Shown here: positions 34,130-43,657 of the stretch, piece by piece
How the letters are laid out: every line of letters starts with the position of its first letter
How positions within the stretch are numbered: position 1 is the first letter of the stretch
NCBI GenBank assembly: GCA_017416425.1
Contig: JAFQCL010000003.1
Span: 1-45,455 of the forward strand
Source: Clostridia bacterium
GTDB lineage: Bacteria > Bacillota > Clostridia > Christensenellales > CAG-138
Direction: 5' to 3'
DNA length: 45,455 bases
Position numbers and translations under genes: made by a program
Notes under the pieces: model-generated
Told to the model about the DNA's origin: nothing
Seen by the model: only the letters and a program-made list of their open reading frames with translations
The model's database searches: none

Positions 34130-34618
34130 TTAGCCTATATTACGATACTTCTCAATTATGCCCTTAACATCTTCAGGCTTAACACGGCCATAGACATCGC
34201 CATTTACCGTCATTGCAGGTGCAAGACCGCAGCAGCCAATGCAACGAGTTGCAGTGAGAGTAAACAGTCCATCGCCTGTTGTGCGGCCACCCTCTACGCC
34301 AAGCTGTTTTGAAAGCTCATCGTATACAAGTTGGGAGCCTCTAACATAGCAGGCAGTGCCAAGGCAGATACCGATAGTATATTTACCATTGGGTTCAAGA
34401 GTAAACAGGGAATAGAATGTAGCTACACCATAGATAGTTGAAACCGGTATGCCAGTCTTATCAGAAATATAATTCTGTACTTCTTCATCAACGCATCCGA
34501 TAATCTCCTGTGCGTTCTGCATTATAGGAAGCAGTCCGCCTGGTTCATCCTTCCACTGCTCGATGATAACATCAAGCTCTTTGTACAGTTCTTCACGAGC
34601 TTTGTTTTCGTTGGCCAT
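34130..34618 (-). CDS. nuoE: NuoE/HydC-type 2Fe-2S subunit
   Basis: The 162-residue protein matches the 24-kDa subunit of complex I and HydC: the N-terminal helical bundle (LPIMQNAQEIIGCVDEEVQNYISDKTGIPVSTIYGVATFYSLF) and the thioredoxin-like domain with the four cluster ligands in CLGTACYVRGS and RCIGCCGLAPA. It forms a complex with NuoF and passes electrons from FMN. It is the first gene of the operon, with AAGGAGG before the ATG. The 150 nt upstream contain two TATAAT-like boxes without a convincing -35. Confidence 0.94.
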   Translation of the reverse strand: MANENKAREELYKELDVIIEQWKDEPGGLLPIMQNAQEIIGCVDEEVQNYISDKTGIPVSTIYGVATFYSLFTLEPNGKYTIGICLGTACYVRGSQLVYDELSKQLGVEGGRTTGDGLFTLTATRCIGCCGLAPAMTVNGDVYGRVKPEDVKGIIEKYRNIG

Positions 34619-34762
34619 TAAACCAATACCTCCTTATATTGTGCCGCTGAGTTTTACTCTTGCGTATGCATGATTATATGACAAAGCAAATGCTATAACC
34701 ACTCTGTTAATGACATTATACTTTGCCTACCACATATTTATATTAGCACAATTATGGGTAAA

Positions 34763-34798
34763 ATAAAAGGGTATTTCTTACGCAATACCCCTATTTTT
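34763..34798 (-). terminator. Terminator of the mreC-mreD-PBP2 run
   Basis: GGGTATT and AATACCC (34769-34775 and 34784-34790) form a stem followed by TTTTATTTT on the minus strand, about 55 nt after the PBP2 stop. The opposite strand also has a T run. The rest of 34619-34845 is AT-rich leader without a gene. Confidence 0.75.
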
Positions 34799-34845
34799 CG
34801 AGATATATTCTCTCTATTTATGAAACTATGCTTATTTTATGTATA

Positions 34846-37380
34846 TTATGGCAATAGCTGATTGCTTCCAACAAGGTTCTCGGGCGCTGCAGCGGATTGC
34901 CTGTCGAAAAAATAGGTTATTATCTCCTCGATCGCCGGTACACAGGAGCTTCCTGAGAAGCCATTTGGGATGCACACAACAACAGCTATTTCCGGATTAT
35001 CACGCGGTGCGAATGTAACAAACCATGCGGTATTTTCAATATCCAGTGGTTGCGTACCTACCTGTGCAGAACCCGTTTTTCCGCTTATCATATCAAGATA
35101 TCCTTTTTCGCGGAATTCTTTACTGAATTTTGCAGCAGCAGTACCGCCGTCTTCGGGTGAAACAACGCCTTTGAGTCCATCTCTTATGGCTTGCCAATAT
35201 GCCTCTGGCGCGTCTATTTGATTGAATATCACCGGTTCAAATACTTCAACAGCCATACCATCCGAATCCATTATTCTATCGATAATATTTACATCATAAA
35301 CTGTGCCACCATTCGCAATCGCAGCGACATAACGTGCAACGGCAATAGGAGTCACCACGCTAACGCCCTGCCCTATTCCGGTACGAATGGTCTGTGATGC
35401 CTTCCACTGTATTTCGTTTAAGAAGGACATTATTTCACTTACCCATGGCTGTCCTACGGATATGCCCTCTGGTATACCTATGGTTTCGGATAATATGCGC
35501 CTTACAGCTGCACCTTTGCCTACGAGGCTTCCATCCTGAAGCTCCATAAGCTTTAAGGCACACTCAGTGATGTCCTCGTCAGAAGCGGTCTTTCCGCAAA
35601 AATCAAGATATGTGCGAAGCTTTTCCTTAAGCACCCTGTAGATATAACTTGGAAGCGATGCCTTTTGACTTCCAAGCGATGGTTCATCGCCAAATTCAAT
35701 CAAAGTATTATCAAAGAGCACATCCTGTCCGCCTATATAGCCTGTAATCTCACTTGTAAGCTGCACATTTGTGGGACTTGCAAGTCCAAACTGTTCTGCC
35801 CAACCGTTTAAGCGCTCTATACCTAATCTGTTTGCTACTTCATAAAAGAAATAGTTGCAGGAGTTTGTAAGCGCTTTAACGATATCCTGGTCTATATGCG
35901 AAGACGGATTATCGGTCCAGCATTTGGGGGCGTTTCTTTCGATTTTATTTCCATCCTCATCTATAAGTATATATTTACCGCCATCGCTAATCGTTTCTGT
36001 TAGCAATAACTCTCCCTCCATGAGCCCCGCAAATCCTGTTACCATTTTAAATATAGAACCAGGAGCCAGTCGCATAGAAATGGCCTTATTCAGGGTAGGC
36101 GTAGTATTGATCGTAGATTCACCAAAAAGCGCCTCGAAGCGTTCTTCGTCAAGCCCCTCAATAAACCAGTTTGGATCAAAAGATGGATAGGAGGCCATTG
36201 CAAGGGTTTGACCGTTTGTAACATCCAAAATAACGATCGCCCCTGTGCTCGCAATATCTATGTTGCCATCGTATTTTCCGTATTTCCCATCTTCATCCGT
36301 TTCTATCAACGCTGTTTCATTTGCTGCTATCTCACCTATAAGGCGCTCTAACGCCTGCTCCGTAATTTTTTGAAGATTTACATCTATGGTAAGCAACACA
36401 TCGTTTCCATTTTTAGCGGGCACGGATTCGATTTCACTTACCTCAGCCCCACTCTTGTTTATCTCTATTATCCTATAGCCCTGTCTATCCTTTGTGGCGC
36501 CCGTAAGATAATCTTCCATAGTAGCCTCTATGCCCGAAACCCCGATATAGTCATCATAATTATACCCCATATCCAGCATATCTTCGCTGACCTGCTTTGA
36601 CAGATAACCTATTATATTTGCGCCAGTCTCACCATAAGGGTATACCCTTGTTGTACTCTGCTCTATTTGAAGACCAGGTAAGGAGTTGCTGAGGGATTCT
36701 ATCTCGGCTACGACCTCCGAACTCACATTATAAGCTATAGTTACAGGAAGATACGCGCGATAATTGTTAAGGTTGACCTCCTGCCTTATGGATATTATTT
36801 TATTCGCCTCTTCAAATGTAAGCTCCTCTGGTATATACCAAGCCGCCCTGAGCGAAAGATATGCATCCTCAGCGCTGATCCATTTGTCAAGATCCCATGT
36901 ATCAAGATTTTCCATGTCATCTTCCGGTATTTTAAACCCCATCGCATCGCAATAATTCTTATAACGAAGCTTAATCGCTCTGTCAGATGTAACGCCCCAA
37001 TCATAATAAAAATTACCTTCATCATCCATTCGTATGTATGAAGTGTCGATTATCTCTCCTCCACCTTTTTGAATAACATTTATAGCGTCTATCAGAGATT
37101 GAGTGTATATGGCGCTATCATAGGAAGTTCTGTTATTTGCATCCCTTAAAAATTCAACATTATAACACACCTCATCATAGGCAAGTACAACGCCGTTTCG
37201 ATCCATTATGGAGCCCCTCGCCCCTTTTATGGTTATAGTCCTTGTTTTACGCTCCTCTGCCTGGTCTACATATATATTATTCCCAGAAAGCGCAACCATT
37301 CCGAGCTGAAATATTAGTGCGCCCATAAGCAGCACCACCACTACCGTGGTTATTAAATATCTTGAAAGCGGTCTTTTCAC
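34846..37380 (-). CDS. mrdA: Class B penicillin-binding protein 2 (elongasome transpeptidase), long form
   Basis: PBP2 cross-links peptidoglycan during side-wall growth. The 844-residue protein has one N-terminal membrane segment (8-33), a PBP dimerisation domain and a transpeptidase domain with Ser442 in SIFK, SCN at 507-509 and KTG at 768-770. It is longer than typical PBP2 (about 600-700 residues): segments at about 100-190 and 550-660, between SCN and KTG, look like insertions, the second mainly helical. The start is GTG at 37380, overlapping the mreD stop (TAGTG) with AGAGGTGA upstream. Position after mreC and mreD confirms the elongasome role rather than a septal PBP. Confidence 0.93.
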   Translation of the reverse strand: MKRPLSRYLITTVVVVLLMGALIFQLGMVALSGNNIYVDQAEERKTRTITIKGARGSIMDRNGVVLAYDEVCYNVEFLRDANNRTSYDSAIYTQSLIDAINVIQKGGGEIIDTSYIRMDDEGNFYYDWGVTSDRAIKLRYKNYCDAMGFKIPEDDMENLDTWDLDKWISAEDAYLSLRAAWYIPEELTFEEANKIISIRQEVNLNNYRAYLPVTIAYNVSSEVVAEIESLSNSLPGLQIEQSTTRVYPYGETGANIIGYLSKQVSEDMLDMGYNYDDYIGVSGIEATMEDYLTGATKDRQGYRIIEINKSGAEVSEIESVPAKNGNDVLLTIDVNLQKITEQALERLIGEIAANETALIETDEDGKYGKYDGNIDIASTGAIVILDVTNGQTLAMASYPSFDPNWFIEGLDEERFEALFGESTINTTPTLNKAISMRLAPGSIFKMVTGFAGLMEGELLLTETISDGGKYILIDEDGNKIERNAPKCWTDNPSSHIDQDIVKALTNSCNYFFYEVANRLGIERLNGWAEQFGLASPTNVQLTSEITGYIGGQDVLFDNTLIEFGDEPSLGSQKASLPSYIYRVLKEKLRTYLDFCGKTASDEDITECALKLMELQDGSLVGKGAAVRRILSETIGIPEGISVGQPWVSEIMSFLNEIQWKASQTIRTGIGQGVSVVTPIAVARYVAAIANGGTVYDVNIIDRIMDSDGMAVEVFEPVIFNQIDAPEAYWQAIRDGLKGVVSPEDGGTAAAKFSKEFREKGYLDMISGKTGSAQVGTQPLDIENTAWFVTFAPRDNPEIAVVVCIPNGFSGSSCVPAIEEIITYFFDRQSAAAPENLVGSNQLLP

Positions 37381-37901
37381 TACAATTCACCTCTTTTCGA
37401 AAACTGAATACCGCCTGTTCTTCCTTTTTCCAACAGCAAAGCCCGGCTAATAAGATGAGCCGGAACTATCATCAAACCTGAAGCTATCGCGCAAGGCAAT
37501 ATATACTCCACAAGTGCGCTGAAATAATTAACTGTGCTACCCATCAAGACGCTTACCAAAAATAGCAGATGTTGCTTTAATATCTCAAATATCAGCACAT
37601 ATGCCATGGGTACGAATACGTATTCTGCATAATACTTCTTATAGCAGGCTCCCGCGGCAATGGCAGCCGTAAAATACGCTATAGACGTTATTCCAATTAC
37701 GCTATTTAATATAAGGTCTATAATTAAGCCTAAAATTCCGGTAATTATTCCGCTCTGCAAACCACCCATATGAATAGCAAGAAGCACGCTTAAAATAAGC
37801 GTCATATCAGGGCATATGCCATATAGATTTACATTCGTAAAAAACGCGCAGTCAAGTACTACACACGATACTACACAGCATACGATCCAAAATTTTTTCA
37901 T
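37380..37901 (-). CDS. mreD: Rod shape-determining protein MreD
   Basis: This 173-residue protein has about five hydrophobic segments and the MreD layout: an N-terminal helix, VNLYGICPDMTLILSVLLAIHMGGLQSGIITGILGLIIDLI, and a final helix before a basic tail. MreD links MreC and the cytoplasmic MreB filament to PBP2 and RodA. It overlaps mreC by 4 nt (ATGA) and PBP2 by 1 nt. No mreB or rodA is in the window. Confidence 0.9.
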   Translation of the reverse strand: MKKFWIVCCVVSCVVLDCAFFTNVNLYGICPDMTLILSVLLAIHMGGLQSGIITGILGLIIDLILNSVIGITSIAYFTAAIAAGACYKKYYAEYVFVPMAYVLIFEILKQHLLFLVSVLMGSTVNYFSALVEYILPCAIASGLMIVPAHLISRALLLEKGRTGGIQFSKRGEL

Positions 37902-38740
37902 TCAGCTTCACCGCTTCCGATTATTATCATTACCTCCTCAAGATGGAGAAAGTCAACATACGGCTCAATTATGGCGTTTCTCTTGCTTACATCCTCCTCA
38001 GCACGAAGAACCTCTACAACAACGCCCACCGGGATCGCTTTTGGCATATCGCTTCCCATGCCGCTGGTGATTATTTTATCGCCGGGCACAAGATCATTAC
38101 CAGTTGGCAAGTACATAAGCTCAAGCTGCGCATCATCCGCACCAATGGTAGTAATTCCCCTTGCAACACCGATGTCGCGCGTTCTTTCAACCATAACGCT
38201 TATATTGACCGTAGAATCGATTACTGAAACGACTTTACACCAGGTCGCGCCAACCTCCGTAACTCTTCCAACAAGTCCTTCAGCAGCTATGACAGGCATA
38301 TTCACATCAACACCTTTGTTTTTTCCGACATTCAGCGTTATAGTATCAAACCATATGCTCTGTCCTTTGCCTATTACCTGCCCTGTAACATATTCTACAT
38401 TCTCGAATGTGCTTGCAAAATCAAGCAACTCTTTAAGCCTCTCATTTTCGGCCTTCGTGTCCTCATAATCAGAAAGCATTTGCTCAAGCGTAGCTATCCT
38501 TGCCTTTAGCTGTTCATTTTCAACATCCGCATCGGTCGTATTAAACAGACTCTCAAAAAAATCAACTATTCCGTCCGAAACCTGAAAGACAAAGCCCTGT
38601 ATTGGGGTTACTATAACGCCAATCGTACTTTCCATCCATGTAAGCGCTCTATCACCGGCGGTAATAAGCGCAAGCAAGCCCAGCACTATCACAGCAACGA
38701 TGGTTATAGCTATTGTTTTCTTGTTAGCTGTACCTTTCAA
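37898..38740 (-). CDS. mreC: Rod shape-determining protein MreC
   Basis: MreC is the bitopic scaffold that activates PBP2 outside the membrane. The 280-residue protein has one N-terminal membrane helix (10-30), a coiled coil at about 65-110, and the double beta-barrel domain (GQVIGKGQSIWFDTITLNVGKNKGV...GLVGRVTEVGATWCKVVSVIDSTVNISVMV). The start seems to be TTG at 38740; no ATG is available before the membrane helix. It begins 35 nt after the deaminase gene and overlaps mreD by 4 nt. Confidence 0.93.
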   Translation of the reverse strand: MKGTANKKTIAITIVAVIVLGLLALITAGDRALTWMESTIGVIVTPIQGFVFQVSDGIVDFFESLFNTTDADVENEQLKARIATLEQMLSDYEDTKAENERLKELLDFASTFENVEYVTGQVIGKGQSIWFDTITLNVGKNKGVDVNMPVIAAEGLVGRVTEVGATWCKVVSVIDSTVNISVMVERTRDIGVARGITTIGADDAQLELMYLPTGNDLVPGDKIITSGMGSDMPKAIPVGVVVEVLRAEEDVSKRNAIIEPYVDFLHLEEVMIIIGSGEAE

Positions 38741-38775
38741 ATTTCGTTCCGTCCTTCAAACTTAAATTAAGATCA

Positions 38776-40092
38776 TTAAAAAAGCTTTTTCATGACATAT
38801 TCCGCTATTCCGTGTTTAACAGCCTCGGTATCTATAGTCATAAACTCACCATCCCGATAGAGTATTTTTCCATCTACCATGGTAAGTGCTACATCCTTTC
38901 CATTTGCCCCATATACCACAGCGCTTATCGGATCAAAGTTTGGATAAAGATTCAATGCCTCACCGATTATAAGTATTATATCAGCTGCAAGACCTTTTTT
39001 TATCTGCCCTACCTGGCCGTATCTTCCCTGTGCCTTCGCTCCGTTCACGGTTGCCATCTTTATTGCATCATATGCCGTAAGCACAGTTGCTGAGCTATAC
39101 TTTGCCTTTTGCAGCAATACGGACAGCTTCATCTCTTCAAACATATCGTATGTATTATTAGAACAGGCGCCATCCGTTCCCAAAGAAACATTTACCCCAA
39201 AACGTTTCATAGCCACAATATCTGCGATACCGCTTGCAAGCTTAAGGTTTGATACCGGATTATGCGCTACATTTGCCTTACGCTCTGCTAAGACAGCCAT
39301 ATCAGATTCCGTTAGCCATACACAATGCGCCAAAAGAGCATTATTATCAAATACGCCCTCACGATCCAAAACCTGAACAGGCGTTAAACCATATTTTTTA
39401 ACGCATTCCTCATGCTCGCGTTTTGTTTCGGAAACATGCACATGAAGTGTGAGATCATGATCTTTTGCAAGTTTTGCAACATACCTCCAGATACTGGGGT
39501 ACGATGTGTATTCCGCATGTATCGACACATCGGCACGTATCCTGTCGTTCGCCATTTTATGCCAACTATTAATGAGTTCAAGCGTTTCCTGCGTTGCCCT
39601 GTCCGTTTCATAAGAAAAATTCGCCTTATCAAAAGACATAAGTCCATTTGAAAGCGAAGCCCTTATGCCCACTTCTTCAACGATGCTTGCCACCTGTGGC
39701 TGAAAGAAATACATGTCGCTTATGGATGTAGTACCGCTTCTCAGCATTTCCGCAAAACCAAGCTTTGCCCCTAAAGTAACACACCTAGCATCAAGCTTCG
39801 CCTCAAGCGGAAATATTTTTTCGTGAAGCCATTCCTGCAGTGCATAATCATCTGCATAACCGCGCATGAGAGACATAGCGGTATGAGTGTGTGTATTTAT
39901 AAGACCCGGCATCAATATTCCACCGTGACAATCTACAACTTCTTTTGCCGAATGACTCTTAGGGGTTCCTTCTGAGACGACCTTTATAATGCCGTCCTTT
40001 ACGCCAATATAACCACCTTTTATCACCGGCATTTCATCACATACAGTGATTATATCTGCGTTTGTAAATAATGTATCAAAAATATGATCCAT
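38776..40092 (-). CDS. mtaD: 5-methylthioadenosine/S-adenosylhomocysteine deaminase family amidohydrolase
   Basis: The 438-residue amidohydrolase has the metal-binding HxH (GLINTHTHTAMSLMRGYADD), LHVHVSETKREHEE, LLAHCVWL, and SLGTDGACSNN with the catalytic Asp, in the order found in MtaD-type enzymes. These deaminate MTA, SAH or adenosine to the inosine form in methionine and purine salvage. The start overlaps the stop of the purine nucleoside phosphorylase gene (TAATG), which acts on the nucleosides produced, supporting the assignment. Other amidohydrolases of this family deaminate guanine or cytosine, so the exact substrate is not proven. Confidence 0.88.
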   Translation of the reverse strand: MDHIFDTLFTNADIITVCDEMPVIKGGYIGVKDGIIKVVSEGTPKSHSAKEVVDCHGGILMPGLINTHTHTAMSLMRGYADDYALQEWLHEKIFPLEAKLDARCVTLGAKLGFAEMLRSGTTSISDMYFFQPQVASIVEEVGIRASLSNGLMSFDKANFSYETDRATQETLELINSWHKMANDRIRADVSIHAEYTSYPSIWRYVAKLAKDHDLTLHVHVSETKREHEECVKKYGLTPVQVLDREGVFDNNALLAHCVWLTESDMAVLAERKANVAHNPVSNLKLASGIADIVAMKRFGVNVSLGTDGACSNNTYDMFEEMKLSVLLQKAKYSSATVLTAYDAIKMATVNGAKAQGRYGQVGQIKKGLAADIILIIGEALNLYPNFDPISAVVYGANGKDVALTMVDGKILYRDGEFMTIDTEAVKHGIAEYVMKKLF

Positions 40093-40928
40093 TACATTTT
40101 ACCTATAAAATCGGCCATTATTGCCGAGAGTTTTTCTGATATACGCTTCCCTGCTTCTATGACCTCATCCCCGGAAAGCTTTTCATCCGTTACACCTGCG
40201 GCCATATTGGTGATCACTGAAATACCTAATATCCTCATACCCGTATGAGCTGCGGCTATACATTCATGTACTGTGCTCATTCCAACGGCATCGCCGCCAA
40301 GAGCCCTTATGGCGCGTATTTCAGCAGGGGTCTCATACATTGGACCCGATGCAAAATAATATATGCCATGTTTAGGCGTTACGCCACGTGCTATTGCCAC
40401 TTTTTCAAACAACGAAGCATACTCCTTATCAAAAACATATGTCATATCGCAGAAGCGCTCGCCAAATTCATCAATATTTCTGCCAATAAGAGGATTTTCA
40501 AGACATAACCTTATAAAATCATCTATTATCATCACATCGCCGGCTTTAAAGCTACTATTCACTCCACCCGAAGCATTCGTGATTATCATGCTGTTTATGC
40601 CAAGAATCTTTGCAACTCGAACCGGATAAGCGACCTCAAAAGGCGTCCATCCTTCATAGAGATGAAGCCTTCCCTGCATCATCAGCACAGATTTGCCGTT
40701 TATAGTACCTGCTATAAAGCGACCGGCATGTCCCGGAGCGGTGCTTACTGCAAAATTAGGTATTTCTTCGTAAGGGATATATGTTGCATTTTCGGCAAGA
40801 GCTGCCATATCTCCCAACCCCGAGCCCAGTATAACGAGCAGTTCAGGTTTATATCCTTTAAGTCTTGACCTCATAAAATCCGCACTTTTTTCATAGTCGT
40901 GATAGGTATAATATTGATTTTTATTCAT
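40092..40928 (-). CDS. punA: Purine nucleoside phosphorylase (trimeric type)
   Basis: The enzyme cleaves inosine or guanosine with phosphate to the free base and ribose-1-phosphate. The 278-residue protein has the motifs ILGSGLGDM, PGHAGRFIAGTINGKSVLMMQGRLHLYEGW, ITNASGGVN, GPMYETPAEIRAIRALGGDAVGMSTVHE and the C-terminal ITNMAAG typical of the low-molecular-weight trimeric class. It follows folT by 14 nt and overlaps the deaminase gene by one base, forming a salvage pair. Confidence 0.96.
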   Translation of the reverse strand: MNKNQYYTYHDYEKSADFMRSRLKGYKPELLVILGSGLGDMAALAENATYIPYEEIPNFAVSTAPGHAGRFIAGTINGKSVLMMQGRLHLYEGWTPFEVAYPVRVAKILGINSMIITNASGGVNSSFKAGDVMIIDDFIRLCLENPLIGRNIDEFGERFCDMTYVFDKEYASLFEKVAIARGVTPKHGIYYFASGPMYETPAEIRAIRALGGDAVGMSTVHECIAAAHTGMRILGISVITNMAAGVTDEKLSGDEVIEAGKRISEKLSAIMADFIGKM

Positions 40929-40942
40929 AAAAACCTCCGGTT

Positions 40943-41500
40943 TCAGTTTTTAGAAGCTAATGGTAAAAGCCTAGCCTTTGCGCTTAGGAGTCCATACGTA
41001 ACAAATGTCTGCACCGGCAGCATTACAACAAATTTAATAAGCCTTGCGGGTAACAGCCCCTGAACAGTCTCGGCAGAAGCCGTAAGATAGAGCCACAACG
41101 TATCAAGCAGGAGCGAGCATATAAGAAGTGAAGAAAAAGCAGCAATAAAGCATCTTAAAAGCTTATTCCAGCCGTGCGCCTTGATCGGGGACCAAACTGT
41201 GACATTGTTTCCGCCATCAAAGAGCATTATACCCATAAAAGCACCACTTAAAGCAGCGCTAAAAGTATAACCAGGAAAATATGGACCTATTGGAAACAAT
41301 ATCGCTCCTATAAAATCACCAAGCGCAGCAACCGCCATAGACCAAGGCCAACCATAGAGCATCCCAACTATCACAACAGGTACAAAGGCAAATCCTATTT
41401 TCACTATAGGGGTCGATATTGATAAAAATCTTGATAATATTATCTCAAGTGCAAGCATCAATCCGAGTAAAACTATCCTTATTACTCTCTTATTCCTCAT
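40943..41500 (-). CDS. folT: ECF transporter substrate-binding subunit, folate type
   Basis: This 185-residue protein has about six hydrophobic helices and the folate-family S-component pattern: VPVVIVGMLYGWPWSMAVAALGDFIGAILFPIGPYFPGYTFSAALSGAFMGIML. S components capture a vitamin and join the shared EcfT/EcfA module, which is not in the window. The ATG at 41500 is chosen because AGGAGG lies 6 nt upstream; a longer reading would extend 37 codons into the preceding lipoprotein gene. The overlap with that gene is 11 nt. Folate specificity is by resemblance only. Confidence 0.85.
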   Translation of the reverse strand: MRNKRVIRIVLLGLMLALEIILSRFLSISTPIVKIGFAFVPVVIVGMLYGWPWSMAVAALGDFIGAILFPIGPYFPGYTFSAALSGAFMGIMLFDGGNNVTVWSPIKAHGWNKLLRCFIAAFSSLLICSLLLDTLWLYLTASAETVQGLLPARLIKFVVMLPVQTFVTYGLLSAKARLLPLASKN

Positions 41501-43424
41501 CTGTTCCTCCTGGTAATTCAGTATATAAAAGCTTATAAGTAGCTCTAACACTTCCCTCGGTATATCCGTTAAACAGCATATAGAGTACATCCTCACGACC
41601 CGAAGCGGCAATATTAGTTGACCTCACATCGCAAAGCTCGGTTACTGTTTTTGACTTAAGATCGTATACCCAAAGAGTGTATGGGTAATCGTCTATCCCT
41701 TCGGTTTCCTCCCCGGTAGAAGTTTCATCCTCAGAGCTTCCCTCAAAATAGAAGAGCTTGCTCCCATCATATGACCATATCATGTCATATACGCCAAAGC
41801 CGGCGTCAAACTGCTCCTTTTCGCCTGTCTTCATATTAATGAAATAGACATTTGTATCAATCTCTCCATCTCCCAAATAATCACCCGTGTTTACATAGGC
41901 CATTACAGATCTATCGAGGGAAAGCTTAAAGCTGCTGCCCTTAGCAAACGGCATTGCAGAACCCCCGGCAGCCATTACGCTGTATATCCAAGCGCCGGAA
42001 TCAAGCGATGACCGTGTAAAGTATATCCGCCCATTTACACAAGCAAGACCTCCCTCATCTAGTATATCGCTATAAACTTCATTATAACGATTATTAGCGT
42101 TGTAAAGAGCAAGATCGTATTCATGTATAGATATAGAGCTGCTTCCACCTATGGCATATAGCTTTGTACTGAATTCATCCCAAGCAAGCTCGCTTATCAT
42201 CGTACCGAAGCCTACGTTCGATAGATTTACCATCAGCTCATTTGTATAACCATTGAATATGTATAGCTTGCCTCCCGAGGAAGTCCTCTCAACAAGTGCA
42301 AAATATCGTCCATTGGGCGCGTAAAGCACAGTCTCAATGGTGTAGAAATCGATCTCCGATATTTTTGTACTCACACCGTCTTTATCCATAGTCCAAAGTT
42401 CTTCATAAATGTGCTTTCCATCAGCTCCGCCATCCTTTTGCTTGGCAAATAAAATACCGCCATTTATGGGGTTATCACACAAATATACGGAATCGGGCAA
42501 TACTATTTCCGAAACACTTTCCGCGCCATCAATCCGCAATACACTATACCCATAAGCCTCGGCATTTGCAAAGTCTACAGTGTACCGGGGGAATTCACCA
42601 TAAGCAAGCTCTATAACCTGTATGCGCGCGCTTGAAAGATCGGGGTTATCCGCTAAAAAAGCATCTCCCTTATTCTTTGCATCTACCTCTGACGCAAACG
42701 GGGTTGATATAATCAGATCATCCCTAAGATTACTACATAAAACTGGGCTAAAGCCTTCATATCCATTAAGAGTCCCTGCCAGGTATTCCTGCATAGCGTT
42801 TACTACCACATACCAGTTGCTTTGCAGCGCGATCGGATCCGAGTACTCCTTGATATTTATAACGAGCTTATTATCCTCCTCCGCAACATTGTATCTTATA
42901 CCCTTATCAAACTGCAGATAGATGGTGCGTTTCAACGTCTGCTCTGAATCTTCTTGAGTCTTTGACAATGTATCACACACAAATATCGCTTTAAGGAGAG
43001 CATTTCCGGCAATAGACATATTAGACTCATAATCAAGATATTCAACCCCCTTAAGCTCGATGGCTATCCTATATGGAGAAAGCAGCATACTTATGTCATA
43101 CGTTGGAAGCATATCTGCCGGCGCCTCCATTTCGGTACCTCCTGCCCTGCTTCCATCGTAAAATTCAAGAACTATCCTTGTCTGTTCACTATTGTTAAGT
43201 GCGCTTACACCATAAAGATTTATGCCCTCTACACCTTCACCACCGCTAAAACGCTTATCCATACCAAAATATCCCTCATACGGATCTTTTATCTGAGTAG
43301 GCGCTATTGTTTCCCTAGGCGACGACTCCGTTTCAATAGGTTCAGTAGGTAAGCCACATGCCGCATAGCAAAAAATTATAAGTAAAGCTATTAATAGCGT
43401 AATCGTCTGCTTAAACTTTTTCAT
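41490..43424 (-). CDS. Large lipoprotein with beta-propeller-like region
   Basis: A lipoprotein signal ends in CYAAC with the lipidated Cys23, so the 644-residue protein is anchored outside the membrane. Residues 45-190 resemble an AMIN or GerMN-like beta domain (INLYGVSALNNSEQTRIVLEFYDGS). Residues about 330-630 contain repeats of the TolB/WD40-like propeller kind, for example YAPNGRYFALVER, LAWDEFSTKLYAIGG and MIWSYDGSKLFYFEG. No catalytic motif was found. It is the first gene of the 8.6 kb run ending in PBP2, which hints at an envelope role; otherwise function is unknown. The ATG follows AGAGGAAA. Confidence 0.7.
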   Translation of the reverse strand: MKKFKQTITLLIALLIIFCYAACGLPTEPIETESSPRETIAPTQIKDPYEGYFGMDKRFSGGEGVEGINLYGVSALNNSEQTRIVLEFYDGSRAGGTEMEAPADMLPTYDISMLLSPYRIAIELKGVEYLDYESNMSIAGNALLKAIFVCDTLSKTQEDSEQTLKRTIYLQFDKGIRYNVAEEDNKLVINIKEYSDPIALQSNWYVVVNAMQEYLAGTLNGYEGFSPVLCSNLRDDLIISTPFASEVDAKNKGDAFLADNPDLSSARIQVIELAYGEFPRYTVDFANAEAYGYSVLRIDGAESVSEIVLPDSVYLCDNPINGGILFAKQKDGGADGKHIYEELWTMDKDGVSTKISEIDFYTIETVLYAPNGRYFALVERTSSGGKLYIFNGYTNELMVNLSNVGFGTMISELAWDEFSTKLYAIGGSSSISIHEYDLALYNANNRYNEVYSDILDEGGLACVNGRIYFTRSSLDSGAWIYSVMAAGGSAMPFAKGSSFKLSLDRSVMAYVNTGDYLGDGEIDTNVYFINMKTGEKEQFDAGFGVYDMIWSYDGSKLFYFEGSSEDETSTGEETEGIDDYPYTLWVYDLKSKTVTELCDVRSTNIAASGREDVLYMLFNGYTEGSVRATYKLLYTELPGGTDEE

Positions 43425-43597
43425 GTATTTCCTCTATTCTTCAGTATAGGCCATCGCGAAAGCTGACAATAGCCGATATAATACCGATTTATTTAATCCT
43501 TATTATAACACATGTTGCCTGATATGTATGATCAAAAATTGTTAACGATTTGAAAACATAGGTTTTAACAAAAATCATTAAAAGTGCATAAACTTAC

Positions 43598-43631
43598 TTG
43601 AATACATTGATGCTCTCTTGATATAATCAAG
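43598..43631 (+). promoter_or_regulatory. Promoter of the MBL-fold hydrolase with a dyad over the -10 box
   Basis: TTGAAT (43598-43603), an 18-nt spacer and a perfect TATAAT (43622-43627) lie 30 nt before the ATG. The -10 box is embedded in the perfect palindrome CTTGAT-ATA-ATCAAG (43617-43631), a plausible operator; no regulator is assigned. Confidence 0.6.
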
Positions 43632-43657
43632 CACGTATAAATACCAGGAGGTAACCT

